From: Lasiodiplodia sp. COLG20
Lineage: Eukaryota > Ascomycota > Dothideomycetes > Botryosphaeriales > Botryosphaeriaceae
Length of the DNA stretch: 64,000 nt
Direction of reading: 5' to 3'
Assembly: GCA_009801085.1 (NCBI GenBank)
Contig: VNWV01000001.1
Location: 5,146,001 to 5,210,000 of the forward strand
This document shows, one piece after another, positions 10,048-20,311 of the stretch. How positions within the stretch are numbered: the stretch's first letter is position 1; every line of letters begins with the position of its first letter. The notes under the pieces are model-generated. The model saw nothing but the letters and a program-made list of their open reading frames with translations, did not search any database and was not told the origin of the DNA. The translations under genes and the position numbers were made by a program.

Positions 10048-12141
10048 CTAACACATCAGTTCAGCCGTTGGCCGAACTACTAAGAGGTGTTCAGTGGCTG
10101 CTTTGACGTTGCAGTTATTAATCAGGTCCATCTCGTGTGCCTTTATCCACTCCGTCTTTGCGAATAGTTTCCAGCCACAGTAGTTTCCCACGAAGATCAG
10201 GATCCCAACATACGATGTTACAAATTTGGCAGCGTCAAAGTGGGGGAGGAAAGCATCAAAGCCTACATTAGCGTTCAGATATGCCTTCTCAACACGCGGT
10301 GAAGAGCTTACCGTTGAAGAGGATGAGTAGAGTAGTAAGGACAAGAGATACGTAAGAGGCGTATGGCTGTAGAAAGCCCCGATACGGCATATCTTCTCGC
10401 CGTAAGCCTTGGGCCCGCAGGCCGTGGCTGAATCAGATATACGAGATAAGAATGCTGACCCAATTCAAGGCTCCAAAGACAGTAACAAGTGACACAAAAT
10501 ACCCAAATACAGTAGAAGAAGACTTTGAAACGTTCAAGTATCCAAGGAGAAAGAATGAGGAGGAGAATAGCACCGAGGCTAGCGGTACGCCAACGCACAT
10601 ATTTAATAGTCGGTCTTTCACAGTCAATCCACGACGAAGTGTTGGGGTTCGTTTGCTGATGGTTCGTTTGAATATTTTAGGCGCTTGGTGATCTTTCGAT
10701 AAGGCATATAGGGTGCGCGAGGCGACATATATGTCTGTGTGAACGGAGATCGTCAGCCAAGTCCGGGGAGGAAGTGAGCACTGCAATGTCTCATCAATAT
10801 GTCTTCGACTGCTCATGCAGAATACTCATGTGTTCAAAGATTGCACATGGCATCTTTGAAATAGTAACTGTTAAGCATGACAGCTACTCCAGCAATGAAA
10901 ATGATGGGATATGAGGAGCGACTTACCGGAGCATGCAGCGCTAAGCACAAACACAAGCAGAGTTGCATTGATGACATCCGGAAGTACCTCGAATCCGGCA
11001 AGTTTGACAGCGATGACAAACGGGGAAGCGGCTGGGTCACAAGAGTAATTCAGCAACTGCCAAGCATTATCCTTCGAGCAAACATACCAGCACTTGCTTT
11101 TGAATGACTAGCTCCAATCAGCATGTCATTCCGATACGGGCAAGACATGCCCAACACCACAACGCCACCGATGTAGAAGAAAACTATCCTCCAAAAAGTC
11201 CAGAAGATAGCCCGCGGCACCTCTTTTTTCACGTTTGGTGTTTCACCAAAGGCCGCACCCACGACCTCGGTCCCAATGTAAGCAAAGCCAGCCTGGACGA
11301 ACGCGGCCCAAAATCCAAGAAAACGTCCGAGATCTCCATGGGCAAGGTACTCGCCGAAAGATCCTGGGTCCCTCCAATAGCGGAATCCGACCACACCACG
11401 ACCTTCGATGGGTTTGAGAGATGCCACAAGACAGGAGATGATAAGCATGGTCATGACTACCAGCTTGACCACGCCAGCAATGTACTGGCTCTCCCCGAAG
11501 ACACGGACATGGAAGAGGTTTATGATGATCACCGGGAACGCAAAGATGGTGATCCAAATACCGACGTTGAGCTCTGGGCGCCAGTACTGGATGATGATGC
11601 CTGCGGCTGTGAGGTTGTTGGCGAGAACGACAACGTACTTGCAGAAGTAATTGTAGCCCGTTGCGAAACTAACGCAATTGTCAGTGCGCGCGAACCGGCA
11701 TGGCAACGTCAGGAATGAGTGGGCGAGTTCTCACCCCAGAGCTGGGTCTGCGAATCTTGTTGCATAGCCCGGGAACCCTTTGTCCATCTTCGCGTAGGTT
11801 GCCATTTCTGCCAGTGCGGTCATGACGATGTATACATTGGCCCCCATTAGCACATAGGCGATCAACAGTGACGCAGGACCGCCACGAAGGAGTGCTGTGC
11901 CAGAAGAGATAATCAGGCCGGTTCCAAAGGCACCGGCGACCGAGATCATCTGCAAGTGGCGGGGGAACATCTCACGCTTGAGTTCAGGCTCATCGTTTGG
12001 TTCCGTCGATGCAGGACGCTCGTCAGTCCAGTTGCTGTGTGCATTGCTACCACTTCGGGACTTGGGTTTAAGAGATTTGTATAAATGAGTGCTTAGAGAC
12101 TCGACTGAGGTTTGGGTAAGAGATCCTCCAAGGTAAGGCAT
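10048..12141 (-). pseudogene. Amino-acid permease, DIP5-like, with in-frame stop
   Basis: Yeast amino-acid transporter (YAT) family, closest in feel to dicarboxylic amino-acid permeases, plasma membrane. Exons: 11735-12141, 11088-11668, 10927-11031, 10312-10734, 10048-10262, a conceptual frame of 577 codons. The family block after a hydrophilic N-terminus (GAFGTGLIISSGTALL), the join PALG/FATGYNY, and SAACS/DIYVASRTLY are all intact. At 10433-10435 codon 465 is TGA, between SYI and FSHGLRAQG. The same frame then continues through family sequence (MPYRGFLQPYASYV) and the last exon (YCGWKLFAKTEW). The family usually has Arg-type residues at this spot, so CGA to TGA is likely. If real, the product loses its last two or so membrane segments. 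Intron 3 is unusually long (192 bases). Starts at the first ATG of the frame. Confidence 0.8.
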
Positions 12142-13037
12142 TTCTTGATCATTTAGGAAGTATGAAGAAAACGAGGATTGAAACGTATCACAGAGAGACA
12201 ACGGAAATCGAAAAATTGAGAGAGAGAAGCGGAGAAATTGACATTTTGTGGGAAGTTTGAGCGAAGGAAGGGAGACTGAGGACGCCTCAAACGAGGGACA
12301 CGAGGGGCACTGAAATGTAGCCGGGCCCGCAGAAGTAGCCTGTTATTTATCTGTGGAACCGTATAAAGACAAGTCTAGAACACCTTTATTCAGATATCTA
12401 CCGCTTAACAGGCCAGATACTCTATGGCTTACGCACCACGTTCGAACGCATAAGGGGGCGTTGGGCTCCTGGTACGGACATGGCTGTCTGAATCGTAATT
12501 CCACATTCGCGTCCATGCCTCCGCTTCAGCCAAGTAGTCTAATTGTTGTGCGACTACACATGCCACCCTGTGATTCCTTACTGGATCGGTGCGATAAGCG
12601 ATGCGGGTTCACACGCTTTCTCTGGGACCGGCCCGTACCGAACACGTTGCATTGAGTGCTAACCCCAACTGGCATGCGATGGAATGGGTCTTTAATAGAG
12701 CTTCCCCTTGTATCGATAAGTGAATGGTGGAAGATTTCCAATAACGAGGACCTTGCGTAGCGAAGTATCCTGGAGGGACTGGATTCAATCCCTTCTTTTA
12801 ACGAACTTAGCAACTTGAACATAGCAAGTGCGATTTCAAATATGCGTAGTTCTCCCTTATCTCTGGTTGACACTCTGGGCTCATCAATTTCGATAGCGGC
12901 GGAACAGGTCCTTAGCGCGGAGGAGAACCATTGGTGCGGGATATCTCAATTTTTTTTCGCTCGAAAAAATTACAAGAAAAGCTCAAGGCGAATTGATATA
13001 GGGATTTAAGGGAAGAAAAGAATCGTGAGAATCATGA
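12142..13037. other. Intergenic, permease promoter side
   Basis: Upstream of the permease and downstream of the AIM24-like gene. No coding region recognised; open frames are short and without motifs. Confidence 0.45.
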
Positions 13038-14439
13038 CTAGGCTGCGCCGCTGTGCGCTCCAATCCATTGAGCCATAGCAGTGGGGTTCCTTGTCTGGAT
13101 AAAGATGGTGCCAGGCCCTGTCGAGATAATCCATTAGCCAAACCTTCTACGCCGCTGGGAGCTTGCAAAGTGTTTAGTGTCAACGTACCCGTAAATTTAC
13201 ACACTAGACCTTCACCAGAGGACAAGTTGGAGATGACACCTCCACTTGCCACCCGCTCAAGCACGTACTTGCAATTCCAGGCAACCAGATGTCCGTTGTC
13301 CACAATGTACTTCTCATTTTCCTGAAGCTGTTGCACATAGTCAGCACCTAGTGAGGGAAGAGGCACGTGCTGATACTTACGTCCTTCCTCAGAATGGCAC
13401 CCATGCTAGTGACCCACAGGATACCAGATCCCGATATCTTGTACACAAAAAGGCCTTCGCCAGAGAACATGGCCTTGGACAGACTCTGGCTCTTGTATTC
13501 CTTGACAATGCCCTGAGTGCAGGCCAGGAAGCCGTCTTTACTCACGCTCCACATCTCGCTGCCGGATAGGCGGATATTGGTAATATCTCCGAGGGAGGGA
13601 GGAGCAAGCAGGAGCTCGCCAGGCCCGGTGAAGGTCGAGGTGGACAGCTCGCCGCCGGCGACAAACTTCTTCAGAGAGAATTTTATGCTGCCCTTGAGGG
13701 TAATGGTGGGGGACATGGCGAACATGGCGCCTGCAAATATAGTCAGCGCGAAACCAGCTTTGGCAAGCAACACGCTTTCTTACCAGGCCTCGCGGTCAAC
13801 GGGCACCCCATTGCCAGCTGGACGGTCAAAATGGTATTGGTGTCGCGATGGCTGATCCTGTAGCTTCCACCGTTGAATGTGCCAACATCGTCCTGAGTAG
13901 CACCGGCACCCACAAAGTGACCAGCAGCAGGAGCGCCGCCGGGCATCTGGGCGAGAGCGTTGGAATTGAATGTGTGCGACTGTTGCAACTGGCCGGGCTG
14001 CGGAGGGGGCGGCGTCGCCTTTTCTACAGGGTACGGACTCCCCGACTGCGGAGGGGCATATGAGGGAGCGGCCTGGTGTGCATATTGCTGTTGCGGCGCC
14101 GGACTGCCGTGGTACGAGGAGGCGCGGTGGTGGTCATACTGCTGGTGCTGGGGCTGGGGCTGCGGTGGCGGCGGAAAGTGCTGCTGGGTCGCGGGCGGAC
14201 TCTGGGCAGGCGGCGGGGGGTAGTATTGCTGCTGTTGCGGCGCAGGCGGAGGCGCGAACTGCGGCTGGCCGTCTGGTCGCAGGTTAGCTGGCGGGGAGCC
14301 GCGGAGCTTCGGCGGAGCTGTTGGTACCTTGCGGCGGGGCTGTCTCTCAAGTCAGTGCAAGACACCACGCCGGCGCTTGGCTGGGCTTACGCGGAAAGTA
14401 CTGTGCCTGGGGGCTGGTTGCTGGCGGATATCCCGACAT
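13038..14439 (-). CDS. AIM24 / TRAP-like domain protein
   Basis: Exons: 14391-14439, 13784-14317, 13381-13730, 13189-13327, 13038-13117, giving 383 residues with consistent phases. The N-terminal 150 or so residues are Pro/Gln/Tyr-rich and probably disordered. The rest is an AIM24 (DUF124) beta-barrel domain. Recognisable segments are the [22 protein letters not shown] block, [17 protein letters not shown], and the ending [18 protein letters not shown]. Yeast Aim24 is mitochondrial and affects MICOS assembly, but this protein lacks an evident presequence, so localisation is open. For intron 1 the CAACAG acceptor before 14317 was chosen, because two earlier AG sites lead into a stop. Similar to bacterial TRAP-like proteins; molecular role unknown. 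Confidence 0.83.
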
Positions 14440-15144
14440 GTTGCAAGACGACGTAGGCTAGGTGGGAGTTGCAATGCGGACTACGCAACCTGAGGCGTGG
14501 GACGGATGCGCGCTGTACCCCGCAGTGCGTCTGCGTGTGCGACGGCGCAATGGCAAGCTTGGCTGTGAGGAATAGCGGAGAAGATGGTGGGCGCTTGCTG
14601 GCGGTTGGGCGCCTCTATATAAAGCTCCCAAGCCCATCGCGCCCATCTTTCGTTACAATTCAGCTGTATGCCCGTTGCAGAAAGGACCCGTCGTATGTCA
14701 GCAGCGCCGACGAGTAAGTTTCGCCCCGGCAGGCTGTACGCGCGCGTTTTTGTTTCTGACCGGGTAAGCTGATCATCTCTCGGTCCTCCGACGCGTCGCG
14801 GCCTGGGGGCGTGGAGCTCGCCGCTCCATTGGCCACCCTCAGCGCCTACGAACATCACTGCCATCGCTTAGCGCTCACCATGGATCCTGTGGGTCCCCGG
14901 CGCCTATCGGCCGCTACACACTTGCCCCGAGACTTGGCGCCAGCAAGCTGTGCTGTGTATCATGTGCATTCTGCCTTGTAACTGCTACAGTACACCTCCC
15001 CCGCCCGTGTATGAGAAATCCGTAGACCGCCATGCTTTTTGTTCGCCACATTTACGTAGCCCAGTACCCATCGAATCGTCACCATGGAACCAGAACGCAA
15101 GCAGTCGTAACCCGAGAACACAAAAATGCAACCACGCCTCCACT
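14440..15144. other. Intergenic between AIM24-like gene and eIF2-beta
   Basis: Both flanking genes are on the minus strand, so this holds the AIM24-like promoter and the eIF2-beta 3' end. No gene recognised. Confidence 0.45.
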
Positions 15145-16236
15145 CTAACCCTGCTGCCTCCTTCTCTTGCCGACCTGGGCAGAGAAACCAGTCTTGATGG
15201 CCGTAACACTGCGCCTGGATCCGCACGAGTTGCAGGTGACGAAGTACAGACGGTTCTCGCCCTTGTTGAGCTCCGTGTCGGGCGACCTGCACGTCTTGCA
15301 CGTCACGTATTCGACTGTTCGCAGTGTCAGTGCATCGCCTTCTCGCACCTCTTGCCGGGGGGTTCCTACCAATGTACCGCCTGAGAACGTTCTCGATCTG
15401 CTTCTGCTGGAAACGACCCTTGATGACCAGTCGCCGGCTGCCGTCGACACTGCCGCTGGTACCCAATTCGGCGAACAGGAACTGGGTGACGTGCTCGTCG
15501 GTACGCTTCATACGCTTGCAGATCTCGGCAATGTTGGCGAAGATGGTCTTCTTGTTGCCTTCACGCAGACACTGCGGCGGCGGGATCTTGTAGCTCTTGG
15601 AGCCGGACGAGGCCAGGTCGGGGTGGTGCGAGTGCAGCATGGTGAAGAAGCGGTTGAGCAGTAGGTTGTAGTTGATGGGCGTCGTGTTCTCGTGCGCGAA
15701 GATGCCGGTTCCCTTCTCCATGTCGCCCTCCTGCACCTCTTCCTCCTTCTGCTCCTCCTCCTTGTCCGCGCCGGCGCCAGCCTCGGCCAGCTTGGCTTCG
15801 AAGTCATCGGCGTCGACGACCTTCTTCTTCTTCTTCTTTTTCTTGAGCGCCGACGGGTCGAACTCGCCGTCGGCAGCCGGAGCCTCGTCATCGCCACCCT
15901 CCTTGGTCTTGGACGACTTCTTCTTCTTCTTCTTGGTCAGGTCCTTGAACATGTCCGTGACCTCGTCGACGGCCTTGTCCGTCTCGTTGGCGTGGCTCTC
16001 GGCGGAGTCCTTCTCGCCGGTGCCGTTGATGTCCTTGACATTGCCATCGCTGTCGACAATCTGGGCGCCGTCAGCAAACGCCACGGACTTGCGCGGCTTG
16101 CGCTCCTCGATGGGCGGTTGAACCTGCGTGCCGCACACACTCCGTGTTAGAGACGCGGACGTCATCGGGCAGAGGGGCACGCAAGCTCAGAACACTGTGA
16201 AGAGGGGCGGGCATCACGTACTTCGGTGTCCGCCAT
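15145..16236 (-). CDS. SUI3: Translation initiation factor eIF2, beta subunit
   Basis: Subunit of the eIF2 GTPase that carries initiator Met-tRNA to the ribosome; its Lys blocks bind eIF2B-epsilon and eIF5. Exons: 16222-16236 (five codons), 15370-16123, 15145-15314; 312 residues. Three features identify it: poly-Lys blocks in the N-terminal half (two clear runs of six or more), the [11 protein letters not shown] and [11 protein letters not shown] blocks of the core, and the C-terminal zinc ribbon CKTC...CNSC. The second intron (donor GTAGGA, branch CACTGAC) joins RRYI to VEYVTCKTC. It is shorter than human eIF2-beta mainly in the N-terminus. It diverges from the Mim2-like gene with 382 bases between start codons. 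Confidence 0.94.
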
Positions 16237-16618
16237 GATTGCTGGATACAGGCGCGCTACTGGGGGGATGTACGGGCCTGTGGGCGGTGGAGTTCAGGTG
16301 TGGCGGGGAGGGAGTGAGCTAGCAAGTGCTTTTGTCGTGCCTGTCGCCCACCACCCGAGCTCAGACAATGACTGTTCAGAACAAAAACCGACGTGAGCGC
16401 CAAGCCCATGTTTAGCCGCAGATGTCCCGCACCGCCCGCCAGGCCGCGGCGCCGCTACGTCAACCACCACTCTGTGATCCAGCCCGTTCTGTGCTGCTGT
16501 GTGCCTTCCTCCCTCGCTCCCGGCTCCTCTTCACGCCCATTGATTCTCCGGTCTTGATGGGCCGACGAGTGCCTTCAGGCTAGCCCCCTCACATCCCGCA
16601 TTCCGCCCTCCGCCCGCC
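16237..16618. promoter_or_regulatory. Divergent promoter between eIF2-beta and Mim2-like gene
   Basis: 382 bases separate the two start codons, so both promoters must overlap here or lie in the 5' leaders. No TATA box recognised, as usual for housekeeping genes. Confidence 0.45.
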
Positions 16619-17000
16619 ATGTCCTTCGCCGACTCCTCCTTCGTAGTCCCGCCGTCCAACTCATCCGACGACGACGTCGACTCACTCCCCTCCGAAGCTA
16701 CCACCGACAGCCTCGACTATGACGAGAACGAAGCCGAGCGCGAGTGGCGCGAGAGCTTGCAGCAGCTCGAGCTTCTCCTGACCATGGTCGTCGTGCCCTA
16801 CCTGGGCAAGTACTTTGGCCGCAAGTGTGCATACTGGGGTGTGTGGTATACGACCGTGTCTCTGTATTTTGTCATGACTAACCCCACCTCGTATAGGTTG
16901 GGCCAAATTCATGGAGTGGAAATATCCCGTCGAGGTCCAAATCACCAGCCCCACCGCGTTCAAGGCCGCCGGAGCCGTCGAGGCCGCTGCATCCCTATAG
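16619..17000 (+). CDS. MIM2: Mim2-like mitochondrial outer-membrane import factor
   Basis: The MIM complex (Mim1/Mim2) inserts alpha-helical proteins into the mitochondrial outer membrane. Exons 16619-16838 and 16897-17000 encode 107 residues. The N-terminus is acidic and Ser-rich, followed by one hydrophobic stretch LLLTMVVVPYLGKYFGRKCAYWGWAKF and a short tail. Small size, a single segment and the GRKCAYWGWAKFMEW block fit the fungal Mim2 family as I recall it. The intron (donor GTGTGT, acceptor TATAG) is in phase 1. The assignment rests on family memory; direct comparison would settle it. Confidence 0.72.
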
Positions 17001-17956
17001 ACATGCCGTTCGGAGACTCTAAACGAACCGATTTTGTTCCTAAGACAGACTCACTCGCGTGAGCTGGAGCGCGATTGCAGACATGAATTCTGCGACAGTG
17101 CCCCAGACTCGATGGAGTCAGGGCATTGACCGAAGCGCCAGACGAAATACCCTTGATTTGTCGGAGAGATGGAAGATATGATAGACCCCCCATCCGCGTG
17201 GGGAGGATGTCCGTAGATGACAGTACAGGTCCATGTCAAACCAATGTCTTAAGAAGATAGGCAGCTTGGAGAAAACCAATGGATTACGATGCGATGATCA
17301 TATGTAGAAACCGATCATCATACTGTGGTTTCAACCTGCTGTGGTACTTGTGCCACACGGCACTGGCGTCTCATTGATCTATTAAAGTGCATGTCATCGC
17401 TTGAGCATGCCAAAGTGCGATGTGGTTTCATAGACTTCGAGACCATGTTGTCCAAGTTAGAGTTACTTGGTGTTTTGGCCACAAACATTGGTAGTGTAAG
17501 AACCAACATGGTGATAAATACACAAGTCTCTTCAGAGCGGCCTCATTTTCGACTACTGTTCATGGCTGGGGCAGAACTTGACACACAGTAGACGGCTTGC
17601 TTGATCTGTGAATAGGTGCGATTTGTTGTAACAAGTGACGACTATGGGTGGACTTCATCATCTATGGTGACGAAACAACGGCCGACCCGATGATATCCAA
17701 AACACCACATTCACGTCACGGCTGGCAACAAGCGATGTTCAGACAAATCATTTGAATTAAGCATCCCATCCATTCCGCATACCATGTCAACCGCCCTCAA
17801 ACCCTCTCATTCTTAGAGGGGAGTCGATGTACATACAAGACTCTTTTCGTAGCTTCCCAACACCAAACGCCTAGCTAGCAAAACAAGTAAACAGCCCATG
17901 GAGTATAGATCATAAAACACAAAAACGCCTGGTGCTAAACGCTCGAGAGTGAACCA
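17001..17956. other. Intergenic, no gene recognised
   Basis: Convergent gap between the Mim2-like gene and the half-zinc-cluster gene. It contains the 3' ends of both; short open frames only. Confidence 0.45.
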
Positions 17957-20311
17957 CTACACAAATACGAGACTGCGCCGCACCCCGTGTAGCAGCGCAG
18001 AATGGACCGGTGATGTCGTGCACGTGGTCGAAAGCTTCGCTGTGTGCTGTTTCGCCTCCCTCGGCGAACAAGACCTACTACTCGACGCATCTTGCTCATG
18101 CGTTGCGGACGCAAGACAAAGCAGAGACGAGAAGACTGTGCGGACGAAAGTCGAGAAGACAGAGGCGATGACGACACTCGCGCTATCAGTCTCCCGAGGT
18201 GATGTAGGTTGGGTCTGGACGGGGGCGAGCGATAGTAACTCATTGCTCACACCGTCGGCTAGCGCGGCAACCCGCGCTTTGTCAACGATATTGCCCCGTT
18301 TGGTTTCTTCGCCCTTGCATGATGTGTCGACTGGAAGCGCCTGTTCGGCAGAAGAGTCGGAGACGTGACGGACACGAGCTTCAGAAATTGCTGAAGCCGA
18401 TCCTAGAATGTCACCCTTGACATCCTGGCCGTCTTGGCCGTCACGGAAAACCGTGTGTCTCCTCGACACGCTGGTGATTGATTGAGTTTGGGTCTGGGAC
18501 GACGGAGAGACCCGCTGGCTCAAGCCGCTGGTAATCTGGCTGCCAGAGCGGCAAGAGCTTGGATCGTTGACGGAGGTCGGGTTCCTTGATGACAACGGTG
18601 CTTCGGTCTCATGGTTCTGCGATTCCCACATAGAGAGGTGGGTGGCTAGTAGGCCATCGCCAACGGGATGAGGTAACACTTGGTGCTGGGTTGTGCCAAC
18701 TCTTCCGCTGGCGCCAAGCGAGCGCTGAGCGTGTGAGTGGCCATGTTCACCAAAGCGTGAGCCAGCACTGGGATCAGTTCCAAGCACGAGGCCATCGCGG
18801 CGAGCATCATCGCGGCGAGCGTTATCACGGTGAGCGTTGTCGCGCCGTCCACCGTTAAACCAATCTGGCGATGCATGGGGCAAGACGCCAACATCTCCTG
18901 ATAGATCCGTCGCGGTGTGAGCGTTGAGCGTGTGCGTCGCGCTGTGCGCGGTTGGTTGTAGCGCGTCGTGGCCTGCTCTGCCGACCGAAGGAGCTTGTCG
19001 TTGTGTTCCTTCTGGTAGTAAGAAGGAATCGGAGGCGCCTCCTCCAAGATTCGGGGTTCCTAGGTTGCCGCTGAACGCACCAGGACTTATTTCGCCATCA
19101 AGTGAGTGCGATGGCTGTCTGGTGGTAAATGTTTGTGTCGAGGATGGTTGAACTGTTGGCGACCTGCGTGAAACTGACGAGTGCGAGGCCCGTGAAAGGC
19201 CAGCGGCCAAGCCAGCTTGCTTGCCATCAGTCGAGCTAGATGAGAATGTTGCATCAAGCACGTGTCTACCTGAAACATCTACTATGGGATCTAGATCAAA
19301 GCTCCAGCTCTGTGAGGTGTCCAGCGCATGTGCGTTGGAGCCCGACCTCGACATTCCAGATGATTGGTAGGTGGAAGCTGGTGATCTTGAACCGGTTGAG
19401 GGTGCGTAGTGCTGCTGTGACTGCTGTGGCTCAATGAAGGGATCATAGGCGAATGACTGTGGAACGGGCTGGAAGAGAGGATCGGTGGCGAAGTCGATTG
19501 AGGAGAAGTCGTCCTGAGGGAGCAGGAGGAAGTCGTCGAAGGACCCCTCAGTTCCGGTAGCCGGAGACAAGTCCAGGAAGTCGAGGGGGCTGTCGGTGGT
19601 AGAGAAGGTGGAGTCAGCGAGAAACGAGGCGCTGTCGAACTCGTGGCTCAGAAAGGATTGTTGAGAAGGAGGCGGATGCGAAGAGGCGACTGTAGATGTT
19701 CGCTTCTTCACTTTCGCGTCAGATCGCGAGGAGGCGGCAGATGAGGCATCAGAAGGGTCGTGGTTGCACTTCCGCTTCCGAGAGCGGCACTCTTTGCATG
19801 CCTTCATCTGCCGTCTCCGCCGGTACTCCTCCTTTTCCTTAGTGGTCATCGACCTCCGCGTGTGGATCTTAGGCTTGCCATGGCCGGCGGCTGTCCAGAC
19901 CGAGGTCATGTCCTTGAGAGACAAGGTCTCGGGGCTGGATCCTGCACTGCGGGTCGAGGAGCTGGAAGACGAATTCGAGGTCGAGAGCTTGCGCAGATCA
20001 AGGCTGGAGCTCGTCGAGAACACGGGAGAGGGCCTGGCCGAGCAGCAAGCCTCAGGCTGGGGAGCGGGAGTACCCGTGTGCTGGACAAAGGCGGTAATCT
20101 CTTGCTCGATGGCCCGACGCTCCTCCATCAGGAAGTCCAGGACAGCCTGCTTCTTTCTCTCGGTATGCGTCTTAAGTGCGGGATAGGACTCCCTGAGGGC
20201 GTCAAACAGCTCGTCCGACTCGAGCGCGGGCTCGAAGACAAGTTTTGCGAAGGGGTCGAAGGCGGCGTCGCCGGCGGCAGCCGGGGCACGTGAGATGCGG
20301 AAGGCCTTCAT
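17957..20311 (-). CDS. Ser-rich protein with half of a zinc-cluster motif
   Basis: Not recognised as a named protein. One uninterrupted frame of 784 codons from the first ATG (20311); the frame extends upstream only through a GTG. Order: a helical N-terminal region with many charged residues (about 1-80), a Ser-rich linker, a basic stretch EEYRRRRQMKACKECRSRKRKCNHD (around residue 160-187), then about 600 residues of low-complexity Ser/Thr/Gln/Asp sequence, with acidic aromatic clusters such as DFLLLPQDDF. Cys at about 172, 175 and 182 have the spacing of the first half of a Zn(II)2Cys6 cluster, but no second half follows. A degenerate pentapeptide repeat (RDNAH/RDNAR/RDDAR) lies at about 18791-18849. 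Nuclear transcription role is inference only. Confidence 0.75.
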   Translation of the reverse strand: MKAFRISRAPAAAGDAAFDPFAKLVFEPALESDELFDALRESYPALKTHTERKKQAVLDFLMEERRAIEQEITAFVQHTGTPAPQPEACCSARPSPVFSTSSSLDLRKLSTSNSSSSSSTRSAGSSPETLSLKDMTSVWTAAGHGKPKIHTRRSMTTKEKEEYRRRRQMKACKECRSRKRKCNHDPSDASSAASSRSDAKVKKRTSTVASSHPPPSQQSFLSHEFDSASFLADSTFSTTDSPLDFLDLSPATGTEGSFDDFLLLPQDDFSSIDFATDPLFQPVPQSFAYDPFIEPQQSQQHYAPSTGSRSPASTYQSSGMSRSGSNAHALDTSQSWSFDLDPIVDVSGRHVLDATFSSSSTDGKQAGLAAGLSRASHSSVSRRSPTVQPSSTQTFTTRQPSHSLDGEISPGAFSGNLGTPNLGGGASDSFLLPEGTQRQAPSVGRAGHDALQPTAHSATHTLNAHTATDLSGDVGVLPHASPDWFNGGRRDNAHRDNARRDDARRDGLVLGTDPSAGSRFGEHGHSHAQRSLGASGRVGTTQHQVLPHPVGDGLLATHLSMWESQNHETEAPLSSRNPTSVNDPSSCRSGSQITSGLSQRVSPSSQTQTQSITSVSRRHTVFRDGQDGQDVKGDILGSASAISEARVRHVSDSSAEQALPVDTSCKGEETKRGNIVDKARVAALADGVSNELLSLAPVQTQPTSPRETDSASVVIASVFSTFVRTVFSSLLCLASATHEQDASSSRSCSPREAKQHTAKLSTTCTTSPVHSALLHGVRRSLVFV
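18791..18849 (-). repeat. Short coding tandem repeat, 15-base unit
   Basis: About four imperfect 15-base units inside the half-zinc-cluster gene encode RRDNA, HRDNA, RRDDA, RRDG. Likely slippage-born expansion in a disordered region. Confidence 0.6.

Noticed and set aside
8778..12141. Secondary-metabolite or catabolic cluster from NmrA-like, permease and L-galactonate dehydratase
   Set aside because: No backbone synthase, no pathway-specific regulator, and neighbours are housekeeping genes; adjacency looks incidental.
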